From Flagellimonas eckloniae (GTDB lineage: Bacteria; Bacteroidota; Bacteroidia; Flavobacteriales; Flavobacteriaceae), in the NCBI RefSeq assembly GCF_001413955.1, contig NZ_LCTZ01000002.1:2156501-2220500 (forward strand): a stretch of DNA of 64,000 nucleotides, read 5' to 3'. The translations under genes were made by a program, and so were the position numbers. The notes beneath the pieces are model-generated. The model was not told the origin of the DNA and ran no database searches. It saw nothing but the letters and a program-made list of their open reading frames with translations. Below are positions 26,940-34,930 of this stretch, piece after piece. Numbering within the stretch: the stretch's first letter is position 1; each line of letters begins with the position of its first letter.

Positions 26940-29372
26940 TTATTGAAAAGTAAAATTATAGGTCAATGCAAAAATGGGACTGTTGGTTACGGCAAGTTCA
27001 TAGGCTCCAATAGGCATTCCACCAAAAACATGGTTAAGTGCACCATCGGCACGGGGACCATAAAATATATTAAAAGGGTTTTTTCTTCCATATACATTGT
27101 AGACCGTAAAGGTCCAATCCCCCACCCATCTGGGATTATTCTTTTTTGTATATTTTATTTTCCATGAAAAATCCAAACGATGATATACGGGTAAACGAGC
27201 ATTGTTTCGCTCCAAGAATATGGGAACTGTAATATCTTCCAATTCGAAAACGCCATTAGCTATGGTGTAGGGCCTCCCTGTCTGGCCCGTAAAATTAAAG
27301 CTTAACGTATTGTATTTATTACTCTCAAGGTTAACGGTGGCATTAATCACATGAGGTCTATCAAAATCGGAATTGAACCACTTATTGTTGTTTACCGCGG
27401 TGGTGGGGTTTTCATCATCTGAACGTAATAGGCTCCGTGACCAGGTATAATTAAACCAGCCATTCACCTTTCCTTTGGGTTTCTTAAGGCTGAGTTCCAC
27501 ACCATAGGCTCTTCCATCAACTTGAACAACATCTCTTTCTATGGCTTCTTCTAGAAAAAAACGTGCCCCAGGTTTGTAGGTCAAATTGTTTTTGGTATCC
27601 CGGTAATAACTTTCCAATCCTATTTCAATCTCACTTTCCCCAAGTGTTTTGTAAACTCCGAAACCATAAGAATTACTGGATTGAGGCTTTATATATGGAT
27701 CTGCTGTTTTCCATCGGGATGTGGGTATTGGAGTTGTGCTGTTATATATGTTCTGAAGATATTGGTTAACGTTGGCATAGCTGGCTTTTAAAGAGGTATT
27801 TTCTCCCAACTGTAAACTAACCCCCAATCTTGGTTCCAAATTGGAAAAAGACTCTACGGCTTTCCCTTTTTCGAAAAACTCGGAATCTATGGTATTGCCT
27901 GCTTCATCATAGGTGTTCAAGGTATAGGGACCCTGGAACAAAAAATGGTTGAACCTCAGGCCTGCCGAAAAAATCAAATTATCCACTGGCTTCCAATTTA
28001 AGTTTGTAAAGGCAGAAAGTTCATAACTGATTTCATTAAGTAGTGAAACCGGCAAAACCTCCTCAGAAGTTCCAGGATCAAGCTCTCCAGGATTAATTTT
28101 ATATCGATTCGCTTGAACACCAAAGTAATAATCAAATGCATCAGATGCTTTTTTGGAGAACTCGGAAATCAAGCTTGTATACTTAATACCGGACTCATAT
28201 TCAATTTCGTTGGAACTATCCAATTCAGGAAAAATATTCCTTGGAGTATAATTGCTTCCTACCAGTATGGTCCTAAGACTGGAATTTTCACTAAACGTAT
28301 GCAACCAATTTAGCGTTCCGTTTAAAGTTTGAAAATCGTATTGATTGTTTTCCGCACTGATATTTTCGATTCTTGTAATCAAGTCCAATTGGTAAAAATC
28401 CTTACTGAAAAAACCAGTAAAGGCTATTTGGTCTTTTTCGGTTGGCAAGTACAATAATTTTAGGGTACTATCATAAAACCGGGCTTTTGTATTTTTCAAT
28501 CGGTCTGAAAATATTGGAAGCAAAAAATCTGTAAGTCCAGCCCTAGCGCCAGCTATAAGCATAAGTTTATCCTTTATAATTGGTGTCTCTATAGCAATTC
28601 TGCTAGATACCAACCCTATTCCCCCTGTCATTTTAAATTTGTTTGTATATGGATTTTTGACCTTGACATCAACAACAGAAGTTGCCCGTCCACCATAGCG
28701 CGCAGGAATATTGGCCCTATATAAATCTACTGAAGACAATACATCTGGTGTAAAAACGGAGAATAGACCAAACAAATGAGTGGGATTAAAAACCGGAGCA
28801 TAATCATACAACAAAAGATTTTGGTCTAAAGACCCTCCTCTAACAGACAGCCCGTTACTAATCTCACCAGAATTGTTTACCCCTGGCAGAAGTGTCATCC
28901 CTCGCAAAATATCAAACTCGCCAATTGCAGCAGGTATTTTTTTTAACTCCTGTGACTTCAGTTGTAGGACCCCCATCTGGGGCGTTTCCAAAAACTCATT
29001 GTTTCTTCGTGCCCTTACCACAACTTCCGATAATTTTTCCTGATTTTCCATAAGATCAATCTGTAAAAACAGGTCCTTGTCCAAGGTTATGTCCTGTGTA
29101 TAGGTATCAAATCCGATAAAGGTGACCTCAACGCGGTAGTCGTTTCTTGGGAGGCTTATTGCAAATTCACCTTCGGCATCCGAAACACCCCCACAATTAC
29201 ATGGACTAATGGAAATATTCGCATTTTCTAAACCCCTATTGGTTGTCAGGTCACTTATCTTGAAGGATAGTTCGTACTCAACATTTTGTGCACTGATCGT
29301 GTTCCACAAAATGAACAATAGAAAAAGAGAATACAAACTTTTGGATTTATAGGTGCTGTACATCTGGAACAT
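26940..29372 (-). CDS. TonB-dependent receptor with carboxypeptidase-like N-terminal domain
   Basis: An outer-membrane, energy-driven uptake channel of 810 residues. After the signal peptide (ending about ISAQ) comes a carboxypeptidase-regulatory-like beta-sandwich (about 35-115), then a plug domain with VRGGSLDQNLLLYDYAPVFNPTHLFG, then a 22-strand type barrel. It lies 9 bp after the last of three DUF4249 lipoprotein genes, and such pairs are common in Bacteroidota. By analogy with SusC/SusD the lipoproteins may cap the receptor, but the ligand is unknown. ATGs at 29372 and 29363 are both possible. Confidence 0.92.
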   Translation of the reverse strand: MFQMYSTYKSKSLYSLFLLFILWNTISAQNVEYELSFKISDLTTNRGLENANISISPCNCGGVSDAEGEFAISLPRNDYRVEVTFIGFDTYTQDITLDKDLFLQIDLMENQEKLSEVVVRARRNNEFLETPQMGVLQLKSQELKKIPAAIGEFDILRGMTLLPGVNNSGEISNGLSVRGGSLDQNLLLYDYAPVFNPTHLFGLFSVFTPDVLSSVDLYRANIPARYGGRATSVVDVKVKNPYTNKFKMTGGIGLVSSRIAIETPIIKDKLMLIAGARAGLTDFLLPIFSDRLKNTKARFYDSTLKLLYLPTEKDQIAFTGFFSKDFYQLDLITRIENISAENNQYDFQTLNGTLNWLHTFSENSSLRTILVGSNYTPRNIFPELDSSNEIEYESGIKYTSLISEFSKKASDAFDYYFGVQANRYKINPGELDPGTSEEVLPVSLLNEISYELSAFTNLNWKPVDNLIFSAGLRFNHFLFQGPYTLNTYDEAGNTIDSEFFEKGKAVESFSNLEPRLGVSLQLGENTSLKASYANVNQYLQNIYNSTTPIPTSRWKTADPYIKPQSSNSYGFGVYKTLGESEIEIGLESYYRDTKNNLTYKPGARFFLEEAIERDVVQVDGRAYGVELSLKKPKGKVNGWFNYTWSRSLLRSDDENPTTAVNNNKWFNSDFDRPHVINATVNLESNKYNTLSFNFTGQTGRPYTIANGVFELEDITVPIFLERNNARLPVYHRLDFSWKIKYTKKNNPRWVGDWTFTVYNVYGRKNPFNIFYGPRADGALNHVFGGMPIGAYELAVTNSPIFALTYNFTFQ

Positions 29373-29381
29373 AGAATTAAA

Positions 29382-30551
29382 TTAATACGGCCATCCTTCG
29401 GGTTTATTACTAGTGTTGTAGCGGCTCTCCTCTGGGCATGGGGCATAGAACACCCACTCTTCAGGTAGCAATCCTGGAGGTGGAGGTTGTCCTTCCTGCT
29501 TTACAACGTCAAGTATTAAACTCCGTTCTGTTATATGGGAACGTTTTATAAAAACTCGTGCTATTTCAGCTGGTGCAGCAGTGAATCTGCCCAAAACAAA
29601 TTCATCAGCGTTGTTGGGGTTGAACATATTTCCAACCAAAGCCGCAGACGGTGGGGAATTAAAACCACCATTGTCATCAACAATATCCTTAAGGGTCTCA
29701 TAATATTGGTATGCCGCCGCTGATAGTGAAATTTGTCGCAGCTCCACCAAAATATCTCTTTTATTATACAGCAATACGTTGGCCACTGGAAGTTTACTCC
29801 ACGCTGCACCGTTGGTATGCTCATCGGCAAAAATGCTAATGTTTTGGTTATATCGTATCTGCCAACAATCCGACTCACAACGGTATGTCCAGTATGGATA
29901 TGCTTCAACGTCTTCTGGAGTTATTCGCTCAGGTGGTATTGCCCATACACATTCTCCTTCTCTGTATATCTTTACCTCGTAACAGGTTTTACAAATAATC
30001 CTAGGCTCAAAGGAACGATAGTTCCAGAAATAATAATTCTCACTGTCCGGCGGATCCTCAAAATCAACCTGAATGGAATGCCCTGGGACAAAATCATCAA
30101 ATCCTAAATTATAGGTAAGTTCAGGGTCATAGGTAGCGGCAATTGCCGAAATTGGTACGCTTTGCTCCATAGTCTCAGGAAAGGATTTATATTGTCTTCC
30201 ATCGGCCAGCGAAATACTTAACTCCCATGTTTCCCCTGTCTTTGCCAAAAAATCAGTAGGGGGGAGATAAACCTCCGCCTCTATATCTTCCGTTAGACCA
30301 ACCTCATTGCCCGTATCGGTATTTATGAAAGAAACTTCAGCTCCACTTATAAAGATATTTTCATAGCTATTGGTCCCAACATTAAACGCATTCAACTGGC
30401 TTATCGTAACAGAGGATCCGCCCAGGGTTGTGGAAACAAAACCTTCCACCGATACCAGACCACTCTTGAAGTCGAATTCTGGTCTTATGGGTTCCGTGCA
30501 TCCAACTAAAAAAGAAAGGCAGAGGGTCAGTAAAAGAGTATAAGACTTCAT
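29382..30551 (-). CDS. DUF4249 lipoprotein, copy 1
   Basis: A 389-residue predicted surface or outer-membrane lipoprotein, with signal and lipobox ending LVGC. It shares a cysteine pattern with its two neighbours: CxxC near residue 190, a further Cys about 10 residues on, CESDC and a C-terminal APCP motif. The family is found beside TonB receptors and has no assigned function; it may act as a receptor partner. The first 30 or so codons are nearly identical to copy 2 because of the direct repeat. It lies 9 bp before the receptor gene. Confidence 0.85.
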   Translation of the reverse strand: MKSYTLLLTLCLSFLVGCTEPIRPEFDFKSGLVSVEGFVSTTLGGSSVTISQLNAFNVGTNSYENIFISGAEVSFINTDTGNEVGLTEDIEAEVYLPPTDFLAKTGETWELSISLADGRQYKSFPETMEQSVPISAIAATYDPELTYNLGFDDFVPGHSIQVDFEDPPDSENYYFWNYRSFEPRIICKTCYEVKIYREGECVWAIPPERITPEDVEAYPYWTYRCESDCWQIRYNQNISIFADEHTNGAAWSKLPVANVLLYNKRDILVELRQISLSAAAYQYYETLKDIVDDNGGFNSPPSAALVGNMFNPNNADEFVLGRFTAAPAEIARVFIKRSHITERSLILDVVKQEGQPPPPGLLPEEWVFYAPCPEESRYNTSNKPEGWPY

Positions 30552-30731
30552 GCTTTTCTATATTTCCTTGGTTGACTATATATATATTTGTCCGACCAAT
30601 GTAGTCGTATTCCTATATTCAATGTTGAAAACATGAGCCAACTAGTATAAAACATTACCCATTTGTTAATTCGTGGGCCATCCTTCAGGACGAATACTTG
30701 TATTATATCGACTTTCCCCAGGACATGGAGC
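30487..30731. repeat. 245-bp direct repeat, copy A
   Basis: Identical base for base, by eye, to 31759-32003. It covers the 5' end of DUF4249 copy 1, the whole intergenic region with its TATATATATA tract, and the 3' end of copy 2. The offset of 1272 bp equals one gene plus spacer. Confidence 0.92.
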
Positions 30732-31823
30732 ATAAAAAACATACTCTTCCGGTGGAAAAGGTACAGACCATGTTCCTTCAGGGACAGAAACAACATTTTC
30801 TAAAGGATCTAATTGTATAGTACTCCGCTCCAAAAAAGTTCGGGCGACCCATGATGAGGCAGCCGTAAATCTGCCCAACACAAATTCCGTCGGATCCCCA
30901 GGACTAAACATATTGCCTATCAGAGCCGCGGATGGAGGGGAGTTGAAGCCTCCATTATCATCAATAATATCCTTTAAAGTCTCATAATACTCATATGCGG
31001 AAGCTGAAAGCGAAAATTGTTGTACCTCCACAAGAATGTCTTTCTTAGTGTACAACAGCACATTTCCAACCGGAAATTTAGCTATACTCAAACCATCGGA
31101 AAATCTGTCGTTAAATATGAAGATATTCTGATTATAACGTATGCGCCAGCAATCGGACTCACAGTAGTAGGTATGAATCGGAATTGTTTCTGGACGCAAT
31201 GGATAGGGATCCACTGGAATACACGTACCACCCCTATAAATATGGGCATCATAGCAAGCGGCACAAATATCCTTTCGTTCAAAAGAACGGTAGTTCCAGT
31301 AATAAAAGTTTTCACTTCCGGGCGGGTCTTCAAAATCTATTTGAATGGAATGTCCTGGAACAAAATCATCCCAACCTAGGTTATATACAAGCTCAGGATT
31401 AAAGGTGGCTGAAATATCAGAAATCGCAACTGGTTCAATTATTGTCTCCGGAAGCGACCGATACACTTTTCCATTGGACAACACGACCTCCAATTCCCAT
31501 GTTTCCCCAACCATGGCTACAAAATCCGTTGGTGGCATATAGATTTCTGCCTCTTCATTTTCAATTAGTTCAACAACATTACCGGTCGTCGTATTTAGAA
31601 AAGAAACCTGTGCTCCCGGGATAAAAACATTGACAAACCTGTTTACCCCGATGTTGAATTCGTTTATTTCGCTTAACCTAACAAAAGAACTCCCCCTCGT
31701 AGTTGAAACAAAACCTTCCACCGATACCAGACCACTCTTAAAATCGAATTCTGGTCTCATGGGTTCCGTGCATCCAACTAAAAAAGAAAGGCAGAGGGTC
31801 AGTAAAAGAGTATAAGACTTCAT
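30666..31823 (-). CDS. DUF4249 lipoprotein, copy 2
   Basis: A 385-residue paralogue of its neighbours with lipobox LVGC and the same cysteine series (CAAC, GGTC, CESDC, APCP). Its ends lie inside a perfect 245-bp direct repeat, while the interior has diverged strongly from copies 1 and 3. This points to old duplication with recent homogenisation of the junctions. The spacer to copy 1 is 114 bp. Ligand and role are unknown; the diverged middle could carry different binding specificity. Confidence 0.85.
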   Translation of the reverse strand: MKSYTLLLTLCLSFLVGCTEPMRPEFDFKSGLVSVEGFVSTTRGSSFVRLSEINEFNIGVNRFVNVFIPGAQVSFLNTTTGNVVELIENEEAEIYMPPTDFVAMVGETWELEVVLSNGKVYRSLPETIIEPVAISDISATFNPELVYNLGWDDFVPGHSIQIDFEDPPGSENFYYWNYRSFERKDICAACYDAHIYRGGTCIPVDPYPLRPETIPIHTYYCESDCWRIRYNQNIFIFNDRFSDGLSIAKFPVGNVLLYTKKDILVEVQQFSLSASAYEYYETLKDIIDDNGGFNSPPSAALIGNMFSPGDPTEFVLGRFTAASSWVARTFLERSTIQLDPLENVVSVPEGTWSVPFPPEEYVFYAPCPGESRYNTSIRPEGWPTN

Positions 31824-32003
31824 GCTTTTCTATATTTCCTTGGTTGACTATATATATATTTGTCCGACCAATGTAGTCGTATTCCTATATTCAATGTTGA
31901 AAACATGAGCCAACTAGTATAAAACATTACCCATTTGTTAATTCGTGGGCCATCCTTCAGGACGAATACTTGTATTATATCGACTTTCCCCAGGACATGG
32001 AGC
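31759..32003. repeat. 245-bp direct repeat, copy B
   Basis: Second copy of the perfect repeat at 30487-30731. It covers the 5' end of DUF4249 copy 2, the intergenic region and the 3' end of copy 3. Recombination between A and B would delete or duplicate the 1272-bp copy 2 unit. Confidence 0.92.
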
Positions 32004-33104
32004 TTCAAAAATATATTCTTCTGGTGGTATCCTTGGTTCTTGCCATGTTCCCTCAGGTGCCAAAAGTCCAATTTCTATCTGATCTTCTTCGACATCATCA
32101 CGTTCCAAAATAATCCGTGCTGTTTCGGCAGGAGCAGCTGTGAACCTGCCCAAAACAAATTCATCCCTGTCGTTGGGGTTGATTATATTTCCGATCAAGG
32201 CTGCCGATGGTGGGGAATTGAAGCCGCCATTATCATTGATCAAGTCCTTTAGGGTTTCATAATATTCGTAGGCAGAAGCAGAGAGTGAAAATTGTTGCAC
32301 CTCTACCAAAATGTCCTTTTTAGTATACAATAGGACGTCCGCGACAGGTAACCTTTCAATTGTTGATCCATTTGTGAACTTATCACTAAAAATTTTGATG
32401 TTTTGGTTGTATCGTATGCGCCAACAGTCATTCTCACAGTAATAGGTTTGGTAAGGATGCACCAGTTCCACTTCCGGTGGTATTTCAGAACCTATTAAGA
32501 CGCAAGTACCGTCTCTGTAGATACGGTAAATATGACACGTTACACAGATATCCCTAAACTCAAAGGAGCGATAATTCCAGTAATAATAGTTCTCGACGTT
32601 AGGAGGATCTTCAAAATCCACCAGAATGGAATGCCCTGGAGCAAAATCATCGAGTTCCACATTGAATGAAAGTTCAGGTTTGTAGGTGACTCCAATTGCC
32701 GAAATTGGAACCGACTCCATGATGGTCTCCGGCAAGGATTTATATTGTCTTCCATCATCCAGTAAAATGTCCAGTTCCCATGTTTGTCCCGCTATTGCCA
32801 CAAAATCAACGGGAGGAATATAGATATCCGCTTCCGTGTCCTCGATCAATGCCACAACATCACCGGTATCAGTATTTATAAAAGAAACCTCGGCCCCACC
32901 AATAAAGACATTTTCATAGCTGTTGGTGCCTATATTAAATTCGTTTACTGTATTTATCTTGACAAAAGAACCGTTAGGAGCAGTGGAAACAAAACCTTCC
33001 ACCAATACCATACCACTCTTAAAATCGAATTCTGGTCTTATGGGTTCCGTGCATCCCATTAAAACAGAAAGGCAAAAAACAAGTAAAAGGGTATAAGACT
33101 TCAT
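31938..33104 (-). CDS. DUF4249 lipoprotein, copy 3
   Basis: A 388-residue paralogue with a lipobox ending LMGC and the shared cysteine series (CVTC, DGTC, CENDC, APCP). Its N-terminus is less like copies 1 and 2 (VFCLSVLMGC instead of TLCLSFLVGC), so its 5' end escaped the recent homogenisation, but its 3' end is inside repeat B. It is first in the visible array and upstream of the degenerate repeat C. No consensus promoter is recognised in front of it. Confidence 0.85.
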   Translation of the reverse strand: MKSYTLLLVFCLSVLMGCTEPIRPEFDFKSGMVLVEGFVSTAPNGSFVKINTVNEFNIGTNSYENVFIGGAEVSFINTDTGDVVALIEDTEADIYIPPVDFVAIAGQTWELDILLDDGRQYKSLPETIMESVPISAIGVTYKPELSFNVELDDFAPGHSILVDFEDPPNVENYYYWNYRSFEFRDICVTCHIYRIYRDGTCVLIGSEIPPEVELVHPYQTYYCENDCWRIRYNQNIKIFSDKFTNGSTIERLPVADVLLYTKKDILVEVQQFSLSASAYEYYETLKDLINDNGGFNSPPSAALIGNIINPNDRDEFVLGRFTAAPAETARIILERDDVEEDQIEIGLLAPEGTWQEPRIPPEEYIFEAPCPGESRYNTSIRPEGWPTN

Positions 33105-33255
33105 GCTTTTCTATATTTCCTTTATTGACAATATATATTTGCCCAACTAATGTAGCTGTATTCTTATGTACAATGTTGAAAACATCGGTCAACTAGTATA
33201 AAACATAACCCATTTGTTAATTCGTGGGCCATCCTTCTGGACAAGTACTTGTGCT
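33040..33255. repeat. Diverged third copy (C) of the array junction repeat
   Basis: Clearly related to repeats A and B over about 216 bp, with scattered substitutions and a 2-bp shortening in the TA tract. It spans the 5' end of DUF4249 copy 3, the spacer and the remnant of a fourth gene. Confidence 0.8.
33217..33255 (-). pseudogene. C-terminal remnant of a fourth DUF4249 gene
   Basis: Twelve codons plus stop read STSTCPEGWPTN, matching NTSIRPEGWPTN at the ends of copies 2 and 3. Similarity stops abruptly upstream of this. The rest of the gene is missing, so the array was once longer. Confidence 0.75.
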
Positions 33256-33473
33256 TTAAAGACCTTTCTTTAAATAATAAGCACTGACCTATTATGATTG
33301 TCTTAAACGGAATTACGTTATTATAGAAAAACTACCTTTCTAGCTCCTCTCATATGACTTCTTTAACGTGAGATGGGAAAATAGTTGCGAGGGTATTCCA
33401 AAATACTCAGAATAGATAAATTCATCCATTTTGGCAACTTTTTATTAGCTTGGACATAATAATTCCGTCAAAA
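33256..33473. other. Intergenic stretch after the DUF4249 remnant
   Basis: About 220 bp of AT-rich sequence between the array and the SnoaL-like gene. No gene, RNA or clear promoter is recognised. It presumably holds the promoters of both divergent units. Confidence 0.5.
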
Positions 33474-33950
33474 ATGAAACCAATTCGAGTACTCTCCTTA
33501 AGCCTGATAATTTTGACATTAATAGCTTGCCAGGAAACGGTTAATTCCGGTAAAGATGATAGCGACAAAAGGAATAGTTTATTACAAACCATAGAAATAT
33601 TCAACACTGCTTTTTCAAAAGGTGACTTAGCTACTCTGGACTCATTGACAACCGAGAACTATATTCACACCAACGGAAATTCAAAGGCAATTGGAAAATC
33701 TAAGTGGTTTAAATATCTAGAAAAAAGAACCGCCCAAATTCAATCTGGAAATCTTAAGGTAATATCCTATACTTTCGACGAACAACATGTTGAAATATAC
33801 CAAAATAATGCCATTGTAACTGGTAAAATTTCTGTTGTAACTCAAGATAGTGTGCTGTTAAAAGAAAATCAATACCGCATTACCAATCTTTGGGCAAATG
33901 TTTCTGGTGTATGGAAACGCGCCGCATTTCATGATGGGAAAATAAAATAA
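33474..33950 (+). CDS. SnoaL/DUF4440-like lipoprotein
   Basis: A 158-residue predicted lipoprotein: signal with lipobox LIAC, then an NTF2-like cone fold typical of DUF4440 (opening helix with LLQTIEIFNTAFSKGD, then LDSLTTENYIHTNG, and the ending GVWKRAAFHDGKIK). The family binds small ligands and has no single function. I use the ATG at 33474, not the in-frame ATG at 33450, because it gives a normal lipoprotein signal. It is a single gene with its own terminator. Confidence 0.8.
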   Translation: MKPIRVLSLSLIILTLIACQETVNSGKDDSDKRNSLLQTIEIFNTAFSKGDLATLDSLTTENYIHTNGNSKAIGKSKWFKYLEKRTAQIQSGNLKVISYTFDEQHVEIYQNNAIVTGKISVVTQDSVLLKENQYRITNLWANVSGVWKRAAFHDGKIK

Positions 33951-33982
33951 ATAGAACCAGTTAGAAACAAACTAAAACCTAA

Positions 33983-34008
33983 AAAAGGCACCCATTGGGT
34001 GCCTTTTC
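33983..34008. terminator. Bidirectional terminator between convergent genes
   Basis: Stem AAAAGGCACCCA / TGGGTGCCTTTT, 12 bp, with A and T runs on the flanks. It serves the SnoaL-like gene and probably the small gene at 34031-34201. Confidence 0.85.
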
Positions 34009-34030
34009 TTATCGTATTATTCGTTTTTGT

Positions 34031-34201
34031 TTACCAGCCAAAAGCCAGTTTAAATTTTGATTTACTTTTCTTTTCAACTTTTTGTTGTTCTATTTCTACC
34101 TCATGATTCCTAAGACGCGCGTCCTGCTCAAAATGCGCGAACATTTCCATTGAAAACGGTGAAGCTTGCCATACATTTGGATAATGCTTTAACTTTTTCA
34201 T
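34031..34201 (-). CDS. Small basic protein of unknown function
   Basis: An open frame of 56 codons starting MKKLKHYPNVWQASPFSMEM. It is charged, with a coiled or helical middle (DARLRNHEVEIEQQKVEKK) and no signal or membrane segment. The ATG at 34201 is chosen over an upstream in-frame start at 34240, which adds a Phe-rich stretch without support. It ends next to a terminator, which favours a real gene. I do not recognise the family. Confidence 0.5.
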   Translation of the reverse strand: MKKLKHYPNVWQASPFSMEMFAHFEQDARLRNHEVEIEQQKVEKKSKSKFKLAFGW

Positions 34202-34341
34202 ATTGAAATAATTTTCAATTAATACGAAGCAAAATTCCATCTATTACTATCGTTTCAAAACAACATGATTTTCCTATTTCTATGCTATTTTATCCCTATT
34301 ATTACTTTTGGGAAGTAAAAATCCTAACATGGGATAAAAAA

Positions 34342-34788
34342 TCAGAAATTTTCATAGTTATCCCCAATTTTATCCAAAACCCTTAAAAAAGTTTCAAACT
34401 CTTCATTATCCAAGCCTTTTACAGCTTGTTTACGCAAAAGGTTGGCATGAGGTTCTATTTTGGAGATAATATCCTGCCCTTTTAGGGTCAACTCTAATTT
34501 AAAACGTTTTAAATCACCTTTAAAACGAGTCTTGGTAATCCAACCTTTTCGTTCAAGTCCCCCAATAACCCGAGAAGTAGTGGCTCTATTCCTAAAATTG
34601 GACTTTACAATATCAGATTGGGACACATCTTTGCCCAACTGATAAATTCGGTATAGAATTACCCATTGCTCAATGGTGAGTTCAACTCCCAATTCTTTGA
34701 ACTTTCTAAGGTAGGCATCCTGAACTTTCCGCAAAACCAAATCCAAATGCAATCCAATACCTGATATTTCGTCTATTTGATGAAGCAT
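34342..34788 (-). CDS. MarR-family transcriptional regulator
   Basis: A 148-residue winged-helix dimeric repressor: N-terminal dimerisation helix, HTH around SQSDIVKSNFRNRATTSRVIGGLERKGWI, a wing with RFKGDLKRFKLELT, and a C-terminal dimer helix. It is divergent from the tyrosine catabolism genes, with 142 bp between starts. A palindrome in that gap overlaps both predicted promoters, so it probably represses itself and hppD until an aromatic ligand appears. The ligand is not known from sequence. Confidence 0.9.
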   Translation of the reverse strand: MLHQIDEISGIGLHLDLVLRKVQDAYLRKFKELGVELTIEQWVILYRIYQLGKDVSQSDIVKSNFRNRATTSRVIGGLERKGWITKTRFKGDLKRFKLELTLKGQDIISKIEPHANLLRKQAVKGLDNEEFETFLRVLDKIGDNYENF

Positions 34789-34887
34789 GCCTATCCTTTT
34801 ATCCGCTATTCCAGTTAACTGCCCGAAATTACTTGAGATTTTAACAATTATTTGACCTAAACTGCGCTAAAGTAGTTTCAAAATTAC

Positions 34888-34895
34888 TATTTTTG
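34888..34895 (+). promoter_or_regulatory. Candidate -7 box of the hppD operon
   Basis: TATTTTTG matches TAnnTTTG. The expected transcription start, near 34901, falls inside the adjacent palindrome. No well-spaced TTG is present upstream, which could mean the promoter is weak or activator-dependent. Confidence 0.4.
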
Positions 34896-34907
34896 TTGCA
34901 TCAACAA
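34893..34907. promoter_or_regulatory. Palindromic operator candidate for the MarR regulator
   Basis: TTGTTG-CAT-CAACAA is a perfect inverted repeat of two 6-nt arms. It overlaps the hppD -7 box and start region and supplies the marR -33 element. This is a typical place for a MarR dimer to block both divergent promoters. Confidence 0.5.
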
Positions 34908-34930
34908 CAATAATTTAAAATATAACTGAT

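Larger units (their letters stand above)
34879..34910 (-). promoter_or_regulatory. Candidate marR promoter
   Basis: On the minus strand TTG (34907-34905, or 34910-34908) lies 18 or 21 nt before TAATTTTG (34886-34879). The -33 element falls inside the palindrome. Confidence 0.45.

Noticed and set aside
30583..30592. TATATTTG on the plus strand in the DUF4249 spacer, resembling a -7 box
   Set aside because: It points away from the genes, has no spaced TTG and lies in a TA repeat, so it is likely chance.
30548..30796. Minus-strand frame of 82 codons across the DUF4249 spacer, with a near-identical twin at 31820-32071
   Set aside because: It is the out-of-frame reading of the 245-bp direct repeat, overlapping two real genes in another frame. 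The identity reflects DNA repetition, not a conserved protein.
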